Program-made: the position numbers and the translations under genes
In this document: positions 16,444 to 24,603 of the stretch, in pieces
Layout of the letters: the number at the start of each line of letters is the position of its first letter
How positions within the stretch are numbered: the first letter of the stretch is position 1
From: Bacteroidales bacterium
Lineage (GTDB): Bacteria > Bacteroidota > Bacteroidia > Bacteroidales > UBA1402
DNA: 43,825 nt
Assembly: GCA_017958305.1 (NCBI GenBank)
Contig: JAGDCW010000048.1
Span: forward strand, 1 to 43,825
Reading direction: 5' to 3'
Notes under the pieces: model-generated
What the model was told of the DNA's origin: nothing
The model's input: the letters and a program-made list of their open reading frames with translations, nothing else
Databases searched by the model: none

Positions 16444-18809
16444 AGATTTTCAAACATGCCCTCCATGCGGTCGCTTTCCTCCAACAGCCCTTCCGTCTCC
16501 CCGCAGGGTTTCAGGTAGGGAGCCGGAATGTCGAACGAGTCGGTCTGGAGATATCCCAGCGAGGGATCGGCATAGACTTTGTTCATATAGATCGCCCAGA
16601 TGGGCAGGGCGACGTTGGCACCCTGGCCGTCGGTCATGAAATCGAAATGGATGTCGCGGTCCTCACCGCCGCCCCAGGCGCCGCTCACCAGCTTGGGCGT
16701 GATGCCCATGAACCAGCCGTCGGAATTGTTCTGGGTCGTACCGGTCTTGCCGCCCATATCGGCCTTGATGCCATATTTGAAGCGGACACGCACACCGGTG
16801 CCTTCGTTGATGACGGCACGCAACATGGTCTGCATCTTGTAGCAGGTCTCTTCGCTGAAGACCTCCGACATCTGGGGCGAGAAATACTCCAGCACATTGC
16901 CGTCGTTGTCCTCGATCCGGGTCACGAACAAGGGCGCCACCCTGATACCGCCGTTGACAAAGGCCGTATAGGCGCTCACCATCTCGGCGATGGAAACGTC
17001 GCAGGAACCCAGGCAGAGCGAATAGACGGGATCCAGTTCGCCGCGGATGCCGAAGGAGCGCAGCATGCGGACAAAGGCATAGGGCGACAGCTTGCCCATC
17101 AGGTAGGCGGATATCCAGTTGTTGGAATTGGCCAGTCCCCAGCGCAATGTCACCATTTCACCCACGTTCTTGCTGCCGCTGTTGCGCGGGCTCCAGGGCT
17201 CGCCCGTCTCGGTCATGAGCGTGATGGGCTCGTTGCGCACCGGGTCGCAGGGGCTGAAGCCCTCTTCCATGGCCATGGTGTAGAGATAGGGCTTGATGGT
17301 GGAACCGACCTGTCGGCGGCCGACCATCACCATGTCATACTGGAAGGGCACGAAGCTGACGCCGCCCACATAGGCTTTCACATGGCCGTTGAAGGGATCC
17401 ATCGACATGAAACCGGCCCGCAGGAAATGCTTGTGGTAGCGGATGGAATCCAAGGGCGACATCACCGTGTCGATCATGCCCTGGTAGGAGAACACCTCCA
17501 TCTCAACGGGGGTTTTGAACACCTTGCGTATCTCGTCCTGGTTCAGACCGGCCTTGCGCAGCACGCGGTAACGCTCGGTCTGGCGGGCACTGGTCCAAAT
17601 TACGGAATCCACTTCCCTGGCCGTCAGGTTGTTGGTATAGGGAGCATAGCTGCGGCCCTTTTTCTCCTTGAAGAACTTGGGCTGCAGATCCATGGCAATG
17701 TGTTCATAGACGGCTTCCTCGGCATACTGCTGCATGCGCGAGTCGATGGTGGTGTAGATCTTCAGGCCGTCGTCGTAGAGGCTGTAGTAGGAACCGTCGG
17801 GTTTCTTGTTCTTGCGGCACCAGCCGAAGAGCGGATTGGTGGCCCATGCGATGGAATCGTCGCGATAGAGCTGCGTCTGCCAGGAGGCATAGTTCTTGCG
17901 CTCGGGACGGGCATGGGTCATCATCACACGCAGGTACTGGCGGAAATAGGGAGCCAGGCCTTCGGTATGGCTGATGCGCTGGTAGTCGGTTTCCAGCGGC
18001 AGTTCCTTGATGGAGTCCCTGGCGGCGGGCGACAGGAAACGGTAGCCCACCATCTGGTTGAGCACCAGGTTGCGTCGCTCGAGGGCGCGTTCCTTGTGAC
18101 GCAGGGGATTGTACAGGGAAGGGTTCTTGAACATGGCCACCAGCGTCGCTGCCTGTTCGATGGTCAGATTCTCGGGCGTCGTGTTGAAATAGACCTTGGC
18201 CGCCGTCTTGATACCCACGGCGTTGTAGAGGAAGTCGAACTTGTTGAGATACATCGTCAGGATTTCCTCCTTGGTATAGAAACGCTCCAACTGCACGGAG
18301 ATGACCCATTCCTTGAGCTTCTGCAGCATACGTTCCAGGGTGTTGCGGGCCGGCGGCATGTAAAGTTGCTTGGCCAGCTGCTGGGTAAGCGTACTGCCAC
18401 CGCCGCCGCTCTTCTGACGCAACACGCCGCGTTTGACCAGGGCACGGAAAAAGGCCTTGAAGTCAACACCCGAATGCTTGGCGAAACGGACATCCTCGGT
18501 GGCCAGCAGCGCCCGCACCATGTTGGGCGAGATCTGCGAATAGGTCACAGAGATGCGGTTGTCGGTGTTCTGATAGTAGGTGGTCAGCAGTTTGCCGTCC
18601 GAGGTATAGACCTCGCTGGCGAATTTGTTCTTGGGGTTCTCCAATTCCTCGATGGGCGGCATGTAACCGGCCTTGCCGTTGACAATGAGGATAAAAAGCA
18701 GGGCGACAGAGGCGACGCCCAAGGCGAACAATATCCAGAAAGTCCTCAGTATCAGGGACAGGAAAGGTGTCTTATGTGATTTGCTTCCAGCGCTTTTCTT
18801 CTTAGCCAT
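16440..18809 (-). CDS. mrcA: Class A penicillin-binding protein 1A (glycosyltransferase/transpeptidase)
   Basis: A bifunctional 789-residue peptidoglycan synthase. It has a short basic cytoplasmic tail, one membrane anchor (about 20-42), then a GT51 domain with EDVRFAKHSGVD and GGGSTLTQQLAKQL near 110-150. The transpeptidase domain has the Ser motif STIK in GSTIKPYLYT, SNN in LANSNNWISAY, and KTG in GGKTGTTQNNSDGW. All three catalytic motifs are intact. The ATG at 18809 is chosen over a longer frame because the promoter at 18832-18863 lies between the two possible starts. It heads the ten-gene minus-strand run and overlaps the next gene by four bases. Confidence 0.96.
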   Translation of the reverse strand: MAKKKSAGSKSHKTPFLSLILRTFWILFALGVASVALLFILIVNGKAGYMPPIEELENPKNKFASEVYTSDGKLLTTYYQNTDNRISVTYSQISPNMVRALLATEDVRFAKHSGVDFKAFFRALVKRGVLRQKSGGGGSTLTQQLAKQLYMPPARNTLERMLQKLKEWVISVQLERFYTKEEILTMYLNKFDFLYNAVGIKTAAKVYFNTTPENLTIEQAATLVAMFKNPSLYNPLRHKERALERRNLVLNQMVGYRFLSPAARDSIKELPLETDYQRISHTEGLAPYFRQYLRVMMTHARPERKNYASWQTQLYRDDSIAWATNPLFGWCRKNKKPDGSYYSLYDDGLKIYTTIDSRMQQYAEEAVYEHIAMDLQPKFFKEKKGRSYAPYTNNLTAREVDSVIWTSARQTERYRVLRKAGLNQDEIRKVFKTPVEMEVFSYQGMIDTVMSPLDSIRYHKHFLRAGFMSMDPFNGHVKAYVGGVSFVPFQYDMVMVGRRQVGSTIKPYLYTMAMEEGFSPCDPVRNEPITLMTETGEPWSPRNSGSKNVGEMVTLRWGLANSNNWISAYLMGKLSPYAFVRMLRSFGIRGELDPVYSLCLGSCDVSIAEMVSAYTAFVNGGIRVAPLFVTRIEDNDGNVLEYFSPQMSEVFSEETCYKMQTMLRAVINEGTGVRVRFKYGIKADMGGKTGTTQNNSDGWFMGITPKLVSGAWGGGEDRDIHFDFMTDGQGANVALPIWAIYMNKVYADPSLGYLQTDSFDIPAPYLKPCGETEGLLEESDRMEGMFENL

Positions 18810-18831
18810 TTTAATACATGTATATTGCTTA

Positions 18832-18863
18832 CAAAAGTAGTACAAGTCGGGGGTAATCACAAA
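18832..18863 (-). promoter_or_regulatory. Bacteroidota-type promoter of the PBP1A operon
   Basis: Read on the minus strand, TTTG (18863-18860) is followed after 20 bases by TACTTTTG (18839-18832), a full match to the -33/-7 pattern. The -7 box is 22 bases before the PBP1A start codon. The promoter is back to back with that of pyrB across a run of ten A. Confidence 0.8.
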
Positions 18864-18870
18864 AAAAAAA

Positions 18871-18901
18871 TTGTGTTTGCAGAGAAAATGACCTACCTTT
18901 G
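18871..18901 (+). promoter_or_regulatory. Bacteroidota-type promoter of the pyrB operon
   Basis: TTG at 18871-18873 is followed after 20 bases by TACCTTTG at 18894-18901, 23 bases before the pyrB ATG. This short leader leaves little room for an attenuator. Confidence 0.78.
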
Positions 18902-18924
18902 TCACCAATTACACACACAGCCGT

Positions 18925-19836
18925 ATGTCAGCGAAAAGTCTGGTCTCCATCAGCGACTATTCCAAAGAACAAATCCTCCGTATCCTGGAACTGGCAGCGG
19001 GCTTCGAAGCCTGCCCCAACCAGCGCATCCTGGAAGGCAAAGTCGCCGCCACCCTGTTTTTCGAACCCTCCACCCGTACCCGGCTCAGTTTCGAGACGGC
19101 CGTCAACCGGCTGGGCGGCAAAGTCATCGGCTTTTCCGATGCCGCCACCTCCAGCTCCACCAAGGGTGAGACCCTGAAGGACACCATCAAGATGGTATCC
19201 AACTACGCCGACATCATCATCATGCGCCATTACCTGGAAGGCGCTGCACGCTATGCTTCCCAAGTGACCGACGTCCCCATTGTCAACGCCGGCGACGGAG
19301 CCAACCAGCATCCTTCCCAGACCTTGCTCGACCTCTACTCCATCCACAAGACCCAGGGTCGTCTCGAAGGCCTGAACATCGTCCTGGTGGGCGACTTGAA
19401 ATATGGCCGCACCGTGCATTCGCTGCTGATGGCCATGAAACATTTCCCGTCCACCTTCTATTTCGTGGCGCCCGAAGAGTTGGCCATGCCCTCCGAATAC
19501 AAGCAGTTCTGCCGCGACAACGGCATCGACTGGCACGAAACGACCGTGTTCAGCCAGGAGATCATCAACCAGGCCGACATCATCTACATGACCCGCGTCC
19601 AGAAGGAGCGTTTTACCGACCTGGTCGAATACGAACGCGTCAAGAACGCCTTCATCCTGCGCAACAACATGCTCGACAATTCGCGCGACAACCTGCGGAT
19701 CCTCCATCCCCTGCCCCGTGTCAACGAGATTGCCCAGGATGTGGACGACAACCCCAAGGCCTACTATTTCCAGCAGGCCCGCAACGGTCTCTACGTGAGA
19801 CAGGCCATCATCAGCAGTTTATTAGACTTAGTGTAG
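18925..19836 (+). CDS. pyrB: Aspartate carbamoyltransferase, catalytic chain
   Basis: PyrB joins carbamoyl phosphate and aspartate into N-carbamoylaspartate, the committed step of pyrimidine synthesis. The 303-residue protein has [13 protein letters not shown] near 47, the carbamoyl-phosphate loop with S-T-R-T-R, then SSSTKGET with the catalytic Ser and Lys, [10 protein letters not shown] near 124, and HPLPRVNE near 256. Length is normal for the class that partners PyrI. The regulatory chain gene follows after five bases, so the heteromeric E. coli-type enzyme is expected. Confidence 0.97.
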   Translation: MSAKSLVSISDYSKEQILRILELAAGFEACPNQRILEGKVAATLFFEPSTRTRLSFETAVNRLGGKVIGFSDAATSSSTKGETLKDTIKMVSNYADIIIMRHYLEGAARYASQVTDVPIVNAGDGANQHPSQTLLDLYSIHKTQGRLEGLNIVLVGDLKYGRTVHSLLMAMKHFPSTFYFVAPEELAMPSEYKQFCRDNGIDWHETTVFSQEIINQADIIYMTRVQKERFTDLVEYERVKNAFILRNNMLDNSRDNLRILHPLPRVNEIAQDVDDNPKAYYFQQARNGLYVRQAIISSLLDLV

Positions 19837-19841
19837 CAGCC

Positions 19842-20300
19842 ATGGCAGACAAGAGTGAAATGCAGGTCAAGGCCCTGAAAAACGGCACAGTCATCGACCA
19901 TATCCCCTCGGACAAATTGTTCAAGGTGGTATCCATATTGAAACTCGACAAGATCGACAGCGAAGTGACCATCGGCAACAACCTCTCCAGCCGCCTGATG
20001 GGGCGCAAAGGCATCATCAAGATCGCCGACCGCTATTTCGAGGAGGATGAGATCAACCGCATCGCCCTGATCGCGCCCAAGGCCAAGATCAACACCATCC
20101 GCGACTACGAGGTCGTCGAGAAAAAGGTCATCGAACTGCCCGAAGAAATCAGCGGACTGGTCAGATGCGTCAATCCCAAATGCATCACCAACAACGAGCC
20201 CATGGAGCCCTGCTACCGGGTCGTCGGACGCAGCCCGCTCACGCTTAAATGCCGCTATTGCGAGCACACCATGTCACAAGAGGAAATCAAGTTGCTGTAA
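19842..20300 (+). CDS. pyrI: Aspartate carbamoyltransferase, regulatory chain
   Basis: PyrI binds CTP or ATP and makes PyrB allosteric. The 152-residue protein has the N-terminal allosteric domain (VKALKNGTVIDHIP near 7) and the C-terminal zinc domain with two Cys pairs, CVNPKC near 109 and CRYC near 138, all four ligands present. The start lies five bases after the pyrB stop. Presence of pyrI implies feedback control of the enzyme by end products, by analogy with E. coli. Confidence 0.97.
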   Translation: MADKSEMQVKALKNGTVIDHIPSDKLFKVVSILKLDKIDSEVTIGNNLSSRLMGRKGIIKIADRYFEEDEINRIALIAPKAKINTIRDYEVVEKKVIELPEEISGLVRCVNPKCITNNEPMEPCYRVVGRSPLTLKCRYCEHTMSQEEIKLL

Positions 20301-20303
20301 ACC

Positions 20304-20873
20304 ATGAAACAACAGTGGAAACCTGGTACCATGATCTATCCGCTGCCGGCTGTGCTGGTCAGCTGCGGAGCCACGCCTGAAGAGTACAACCTGCTTACCG
20401 TCGCCTGGACCGGCACCGTCTCGAGCGAACCGCCTATGTGCTATGTCTCCATACGCCGGGAGCGCCATTCCTACGATATCATCCGCCGCAACATGGCCTT
20501 TGTCATCAACCTGACCACCGAAGACCTGGCCCGGGCCACCGACTGGTGCGGTGTCAGAAGCGGCCGTCAGTACGACAAGTTCGCCGAAATGGGCCTGACA
20601 CCCGTTCCGGCCCGGCTGGTGCAGGCCCCCATTGTGGACGAGGCACCGGTCAACATCGAATGCCGGGTCAGGGAAATCATCAGCCTGGGCTCGCACGACA
20701 TGTTCCTCGCAGAGGTGGTCAATGTGCAGGCCGACGACCGCTACCTGGATCCCGGGAGCGGCAAACTGGACCTGGCCGCCGCCCGGCCGCTGGTTTACAA
20801 CCACGGCAAATACTACGGTCTGGGACAGGAGATCGGCAAGTTCGGATGGACGGTCGAGAAAAAGAACAAATAG
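20304..20873 (+). CDS. Flavin reductase family (FMN-binding split barrel) protein
   Basis: A 189-residue protein of the flavoredoxin/flavin reductase-like group, binding FMN in a split beta-barrel. Visible features are PLPAVLVSCG near 13, NLLTVAWTGTVSSEPPMCYVSIRRERHSYDII (32-61 region), FVINLTTEDL near 66 and a Tyr-containing C-terminal part KYYGLGQEIGKFG. Members reduce flavins or carry electrons, and some act with a partner oxygenase; no partner is obvious here. The start is three bases after pyrI, so it is co-transcribed with the pyrimidine genes, a link that is not explained. Confidence 0.88.
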   Translation: MKQQWKPGTMIYPLPAVLVSCGATPEEYNLLTVAWTGTVSSEPPMCYVSIRRERHSYDIIRRNMAFVINLTTEDLARATDWCGVRSGRQYDKFAEMGLTPVPARLVQAPIVDEAPVNIECRVREIISLGSHDMFLAEVVNVQADDRYLDPGSGKLDLAAARPLVYNHGKYYGLGQEIGKFGWTVEKKNK

Positions 20874-20910
20874 AAACAAACTATATCATTAACCCAAAAG
20901 AAGCATTGCT

Positions 20911-22191
20911 ATGCAGCGAGACAACGCATTATTCGAAATCATCGAAAAAGAACATCAGCGTCAGCTGAAAGGGGTGGAATTAATTGCCTCCGAAAATTTT
21001 GTGAGTGACCAGGTGATGCAGGCCATGGGGTCCTGCCTGACCAACAAATATGCAGAAGGTTATGCCGGGCACCGCTATTACGGAGGTTGTGAAGTGGTTG
21101 ACCAAGCCGAGACGCTGGCCATCGAGCGCATCAAGAAGCTGTTCGATGCCGAATATGCCAACGTGCAGCCCCACTCCGGCGCACAGGCCAACGCTGCCGC
21201 TTTCCTGTCTGTCATGAATCCCGGCGACAAGTTCCTGGGACTCAACCTGGCCCACGGCGGTCACCTTTCACACGGTTCGCCCGTAAACTTCTCCGGTCTG
21301 TTTTTCCAGGCCCTGGAGTACAATGTCCGCGAAGACACCGGCCGGGTCGATTACGACCAGATGGAGGAAGTTGCCTTGAGGGAACGTCCCAAAATGATCA
21401 TCGGCGGCGCCTCGGCCTACTCCCGTGATTGGGATTATGCCCGTATGAGAGCCATTGCCGACAAGATCGGCGCCATCCTGATGATCGACATGGCACATCC
21501 TGCCGGACTGATTGCCGCCGGCTTGCTCAACAACCCGCTGAAATACGCCCACATCGTCACTTCCACGACCCACAAGACCCTGCGCGGTCCCAGAGGCGGT
21601 ATCATCCTGTTGGGCAAGGACTTCGACAATCCCTGGGGCAAAACCACCCCCAAGGGCGTCGTCAAGAAAATGTCGCAACTGATCGACTCGGCCGTCTTCC
21701 CCGGCATCCAGGGTGGACCGCTCGAACATGTCATCGCCGCCAAAGCTGTCGCTTTCAGCGAAGCCCTTCAGCCCGAATACAAGACCTACCAGCAGCAGGT
21801 CAAGAAGAATGCCGCCGTCATGGCACAGGCTTTCATGGACAAAGGCTACAAGGTGATTTCCGACGGTACCGACAACCATTCGATGCTCATCGACCTGCGC
21901 GCCAAGTTCCCCGAACTCACCGGTAAAATGGCCGAAAACGCCCTGATCCAAGCCGACATCACCATCAACAAGAACATGGTGCCCTTCGACAGCCGCTCGC
22001 CCTTCCAGACCTCCGGTATCCGCGTCGGCACCCCGGCCATGACCACCCGCGGCGCCAAGGAAGACTTGATGGTCGAAATTGTCGAATGGATGGACGATGT
22101 CATGTCGCATCCCGAAGACCAGCAGGTCATCAAGGCCGTTCGCGAAAAAGTGAACGCCACGATGAAGAACTATCCCATCTTCGCCTACTAG
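20911..22191 (+). CDS. glyA: Serine hydroxymethyltransferase
   Basis: GlyA is the PLP enzyme that converts serine plus tetrahydrofolate to glycine and 5,10-methylene-THF. The 426-residue protein has [12 protein letters not shown] near 23, [15 protein letters not shown] near 48, the Asp-Met-Ala-His motif [10 protein letters not shown] near 190, and [14 protein letters not shown] with the PLP-binding Lys near 221. Length is normal. It lies 37 bases after the flavin reductase gene with no internal terminator, so it may end the pyrB operon. A hairpin follows at 22245-22282. Confidence 0.97.
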   Translation: MQRDNALFEIIEKEHQRQLKGVELIASENFVSDQVMQAMGSCLTNKYAEGYAGHRYYGGCEVVDQAETLAIERIKKLFDAEYANVQPHSGAQANAAAFLSVMNPGDKFLGLNLAHGGHLSHGSPVNFSGLFFQALEYNVREDTGRVDYDQMEEVALRERPKMIIGGASAYSRDWDYARMRAIADKIGAILMIDMAHPAGLIAAGLLNNPLKYAHIVTSTTHKTLRGPRGGIILLGKDFDNPWGKTTPKGVVKKMSQLIDSAVFPGIQGGPLEHVIAAKAVAFSEALQPEYKTYQQQVKKNAAVMAQAFMDKGYKVISDGTDNHSMLIDLRAKFPELTGKMAENALIQADITINKNMVPFDSRSPFQTSGIRVGTPAMTTRGAKEDLMVEIVEWMDDVMSHPEDQQVIKAVREKVNATMKNYPIFAY

Positions 22192-22244
22192 GAGCCGCTT
22201 GAAAACGGATCCCTATTCTGCTTCGGCAATATGGGAACAATCTT

Positions 22245-22282
22245 TTCGGCATAGCGGGGCTTCCTGTTATGCCGAATATTTT
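22245..22282 (+). terminator. Putative terminator after glyA
   Basis: TTCGGCATA (22245-22253) pairs perfectly with 22268-22276 and extends inward by two more pairs (one G-T), leaving a ten-base loop. It is followed by TATTTTA. The T run is short, so termination may be partial. It lies just before the MATE transporter gene. Confidence 0.5.
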
Positions 22283-22287
22283 AGACG

Positions 22288-23634
22288 ATGGCCCGCACCA
22301 TGAAAATATCAGCCACAGCCAGGGAAATCAACCACGAAGTGCTTCGATTGGCCCTTCCCAGCATATTGGCCGGCATTACCATTCCCCTGGTGGGAATGGC
22401 CGATACAGCCATTGCCGGACGTTTGGGCTCGGCCGCCCATATCGGTGCCATTGCGCTGGGTTCCACCATGTTCGACTGGCTCTACTGGAACATGAGCTTC
22501 TTGCGCATGGGCACAGCCGGCATCAGCGCACAGGCCTATGGACGGGGCGACCTGCGCAAAGCCGTCTCCACATTTATGCAAGGCATGGCCGTGGCACTGG
22601 GCATATCGCTGCTGATACTCCTATTCCAACGTCCCTATGCCCGGCTCTTCTTCCACATCACGCCCACCTCGCAGGAAACCATGCAACTGGCCCTGACTTA
22701 TTTCTACATCAGGGTATGGGCCGCACCCGCCGCCTTGTCGCTGTTTACCGTGAGGGGCTGGTTTTTCGGCATGCAGAACAGCATCGGACCGATGCTCATC
22801 GACATCATCGTCAATGCAGTCAACATCGCAGCCAGCTGGTTTTTTGCCCTCCATCTGGGCATGGGGGTGGCCGGCATCGCCCTGGGCACGGTGGTGGCCC
22901 AATATACCGGGCTGCTGACAGGCTGCCTGCTGCTGTGGCTCTATTTCAGGAAATACCGTTCCTACCTCGACTGGAAAGACATCCTGGTCAAAGACGACCT
23001 GAAGCGCTTTTTTACCATCAATGTCAACTTGTTCATCCGTTCCATCTGCATGCTGCTGGTATATAGCGGATTCACCATGTTGTCGAGCCGCTTTGGGGAC
23101 ATGCCGCTGGCCGTCTCCTCCATCATGATGAAACTCCTGTTGCTCTATTCCTATTTCATCGATGGATTCGCCTATGCCGGCGAAGCGCTCACCGGACGTT
23201 TTATCGGTGAAAAGAACGAAAGAGGGGTCAAACTGTGCATCAAGATATTGTTTGCATGGTGTGTGCTGATAGGCGTCGTCTCGACCATAGTTTATTACGT
23301 TGGAGATGAATGGCTGTTGGGCATCATGACTTCGGTCGAATCGGTCAAGGCTGCCTGTCGTCCCTATCTGGTGTGGCTCTATGTCATGCCCTTCATTTCA
23401 TGCATCGCTTTCACCTGGGACGGCATTTTCATCGGTGCCACCGCCTCGCGGGCCATCCGCAACACCATGTTCTACGCCGTGGGCGCCTTCTATTTGAGCT
23501 ACCTGATGCTGCAACCCGTTTTCGGATTCCAGTCGCTGTGGGTGGCCTATGCCGCCCATCTGGTGGCCCGCTCGGTGGCCATGACCATGTTCGCGCCCCA
23601 TCACGTCTATGCCCGGGTCCATGCCCGGGGATGA
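22288..23634 (+). CDS. MATE family efflux transporter
   Basis: A 448-residue integral membrane protein with about twelve hydrophobic segments in two similar halves, the layout of MATE (multidrug and toxin extrusion) antiporters of the DinF-like branch. It opens with EVLRLALPSILAGITIPLVGMADTA, the family N-terminal motif (split here as two runs), where the Asp of GMADT is the conserved cation-site region. TAGISAQAYGRGD near 75 and GEALTGRFIGEKN near 300 also fit. Such proteins export drugs, dyes or metabolites using a sodium or proton gradient; the substrate is unknown. ATGs at 22288 and 22300 are both possible starts. Confidence 0.92.
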   Translation: MARTMKISATAREINHEVLRLALPSILAGITIPLVGMADTAIAGRLGSAAHIGAIALGSTMFDWLYWNMSFLRMGTAGISAQAYGRGDLRKAVSTFMQGMAVALGISLLILLFQRPYARLFFHITPTSQETMQLALTYFYIRVWAAPAALSLFTVRGWFFGMQNSIGPMLIDIIVNAVNIAASWFFALHLGMGVAGIALGTVVAQYTGLLTGCLLLWLYFRKYRSYLDWKDILVKDDLKRFFTINVNLFIRSICMLLVYSGFTMLSSRFGDMPLAVSSIMMKLLLLYSYFIDGFAYAGEALTGRFIGEKNERGVKLCIKILFAWCVLIGVVSTIVYYVGDEWLLGIMTSVESVKAACRPYLVWLYVMPFISCIAFTWDGIFIGATASRAIRNTMFYAVGAFYLSYLMLQPVFGFQSLWVAYAAHLVARSVAMTMFAPHHVYARVHARG

Positions 23635-23676
23635 GACACGAAGCCGCCCCATGGCAGCGGATGACGTATTTTTTAT

Positions 23677-23684
23677 TATCTTCG
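23677..23684 (+). promoter_or_regulatory. Weak candidate -7 box for the carbon-nitrogen hydrolase
   Basis: TATCTTCG differs from TAnnTTTG at one base and lies 20 bases before the ATG at 23705. No -33 box was found, so the gene may instead be read through from the MATE transporter. Confidence 0.3.
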
Positions 23685-23704
23685 CGGCGAAAAAGGATTT
23701 CATT

Positions 23705-24592
23705 ATGAAAAAGCATCTGAAGGTAGGCTTGGTCCAAGCCAGTGTCGGCGCAGATATAGCAGCCAACAAGCAGCATCTCAAGGAGATGATCGTCGAATGC
23801 TGCCAACAGGGAGCCCAAATGGTCGTGCTGCAGGAGTTGCATAACAGCCGCTATTTCTGCCAATGCGAGGACACCGCCAACTTCGATCTGGCCGAAAGCA
23901 TACCCGGTCCATCGACCGATTTCTACGGCCAACTGGCCGCCGAACGGCAGATTGTACTGGTTTGTTCGCTGTTTGAGCGCCGGGCGGCCGGACTCTACCA
24001 CAACACGGCCGTGGTCTTCGACACCGACGGCCGCATAGCCGGCAAATACCGCAAGATGCACATTCCAGACGATCCTGCCTATTACGAGAAATTCTATTTT
24101 GCCCCGGGCGACCTGGGCTTCCATCCCGTCTCCACCAGCCTGGGCAAGCTGGGCGTGCTGGTCTGCTGGGACCAGTGGTATCCCGAAGCCGCCCGCGTCA
24201 TGGCCCTGCAGGGCGCCGACCTGCTCATCTATCCCACCGCCATTGGTTGGGAATCGAGCGACACCGATCAGGAAAAACAGCGCCAGCAGCAAGCCTGGTG
24301 CCTGTCACAGCGCGGTCACGCCGTTGCCAACGGCCTGCCGGTGATATCGGTCAACCGCGTCGGACACGAGCCCGATCCATCGGGCCAAACCCGCGGCATC
24401 GATTTCTGGGGACACAGTTTCGTGGCCGGACCGCAGGGAGAGATCCTGGCCCAAGCCTCCGACACCGACGAGGAAGTCCTGGTCGTGGACATCGACCTTG
24501 GACGCAGCGAAGAGGTGCGACGCTGGTGGCCCTTCCTCAGGGACCGTCGCATCGACAGCTATCAGGACATCCTGAAACGTTTCGCGGATTAA
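23705..24592 (+). CDS. aguB: N-carbamoylputrescine amidase-like carbon-nitrogen hydrolase
   Basis: A 295-residue nitrilase-superfamily enzyme with the complete Glu-Lys-Cys triad: E44 in VLQELHNS, K117 in KYRKMHIPDD and C154 in LVCWDQWYPEAAR. The segments CWDQWYPEAAR and FWGHSFVAGPQGE, together with the length, fit AguB, which hydrolyses N-carbamoylputrescine to putrescine, CO2 and ammonia. The ATG at 23705 opens the conserved start (KVGLVQASVG). The usual partner, agmatine deiminase, is not adjacent. The gene converges on the HU/SPOR gene with 11 bases between stop codons and no evident terminator. Confidence 0.88.
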   Translation: MKKHLKVGLVQASVGADIAANKQHLKEMIVECCQQGAQMVVLQELHNSRYFCQCEDTANFDLAESIPGPSTDFYGQLAAERQIVLVCSLFERRAAGLYHNTAVVFDTDGRIAGKYRKMHIPDDPAYYEKFYFAPGDLGFHPVSTSLGKLGVLVCWDQWYPEAARVMALQGADLLIYPTAIGWESSDTDQEKQRQQQAWCLSQRGHAVANGLPVISVNRVGHEPDPSGQTRGIDFWGHSFVAGPQGEILAQASDTDEEVLVVDIDLGRSEEVRRWWPFLRDRRIDSYQDILKRFAD

Positions 24593-24603
24593 TTCAAGCA
24601 GAT

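Noticed and set aside
16647-18779. 710-codon plus-strand open frame opposite PBP1A
   Set aside because: PBP1A has all catalytic motifs in the other strand, and the antisense product looks like no protein family.
22192-22287. Riboswitch or attenuator ahead of the MATE transporter
   Set aside because: Only a single hairpin with a short T run is visible, better explained as the glyA terminator; no known aptamer core was recognised.
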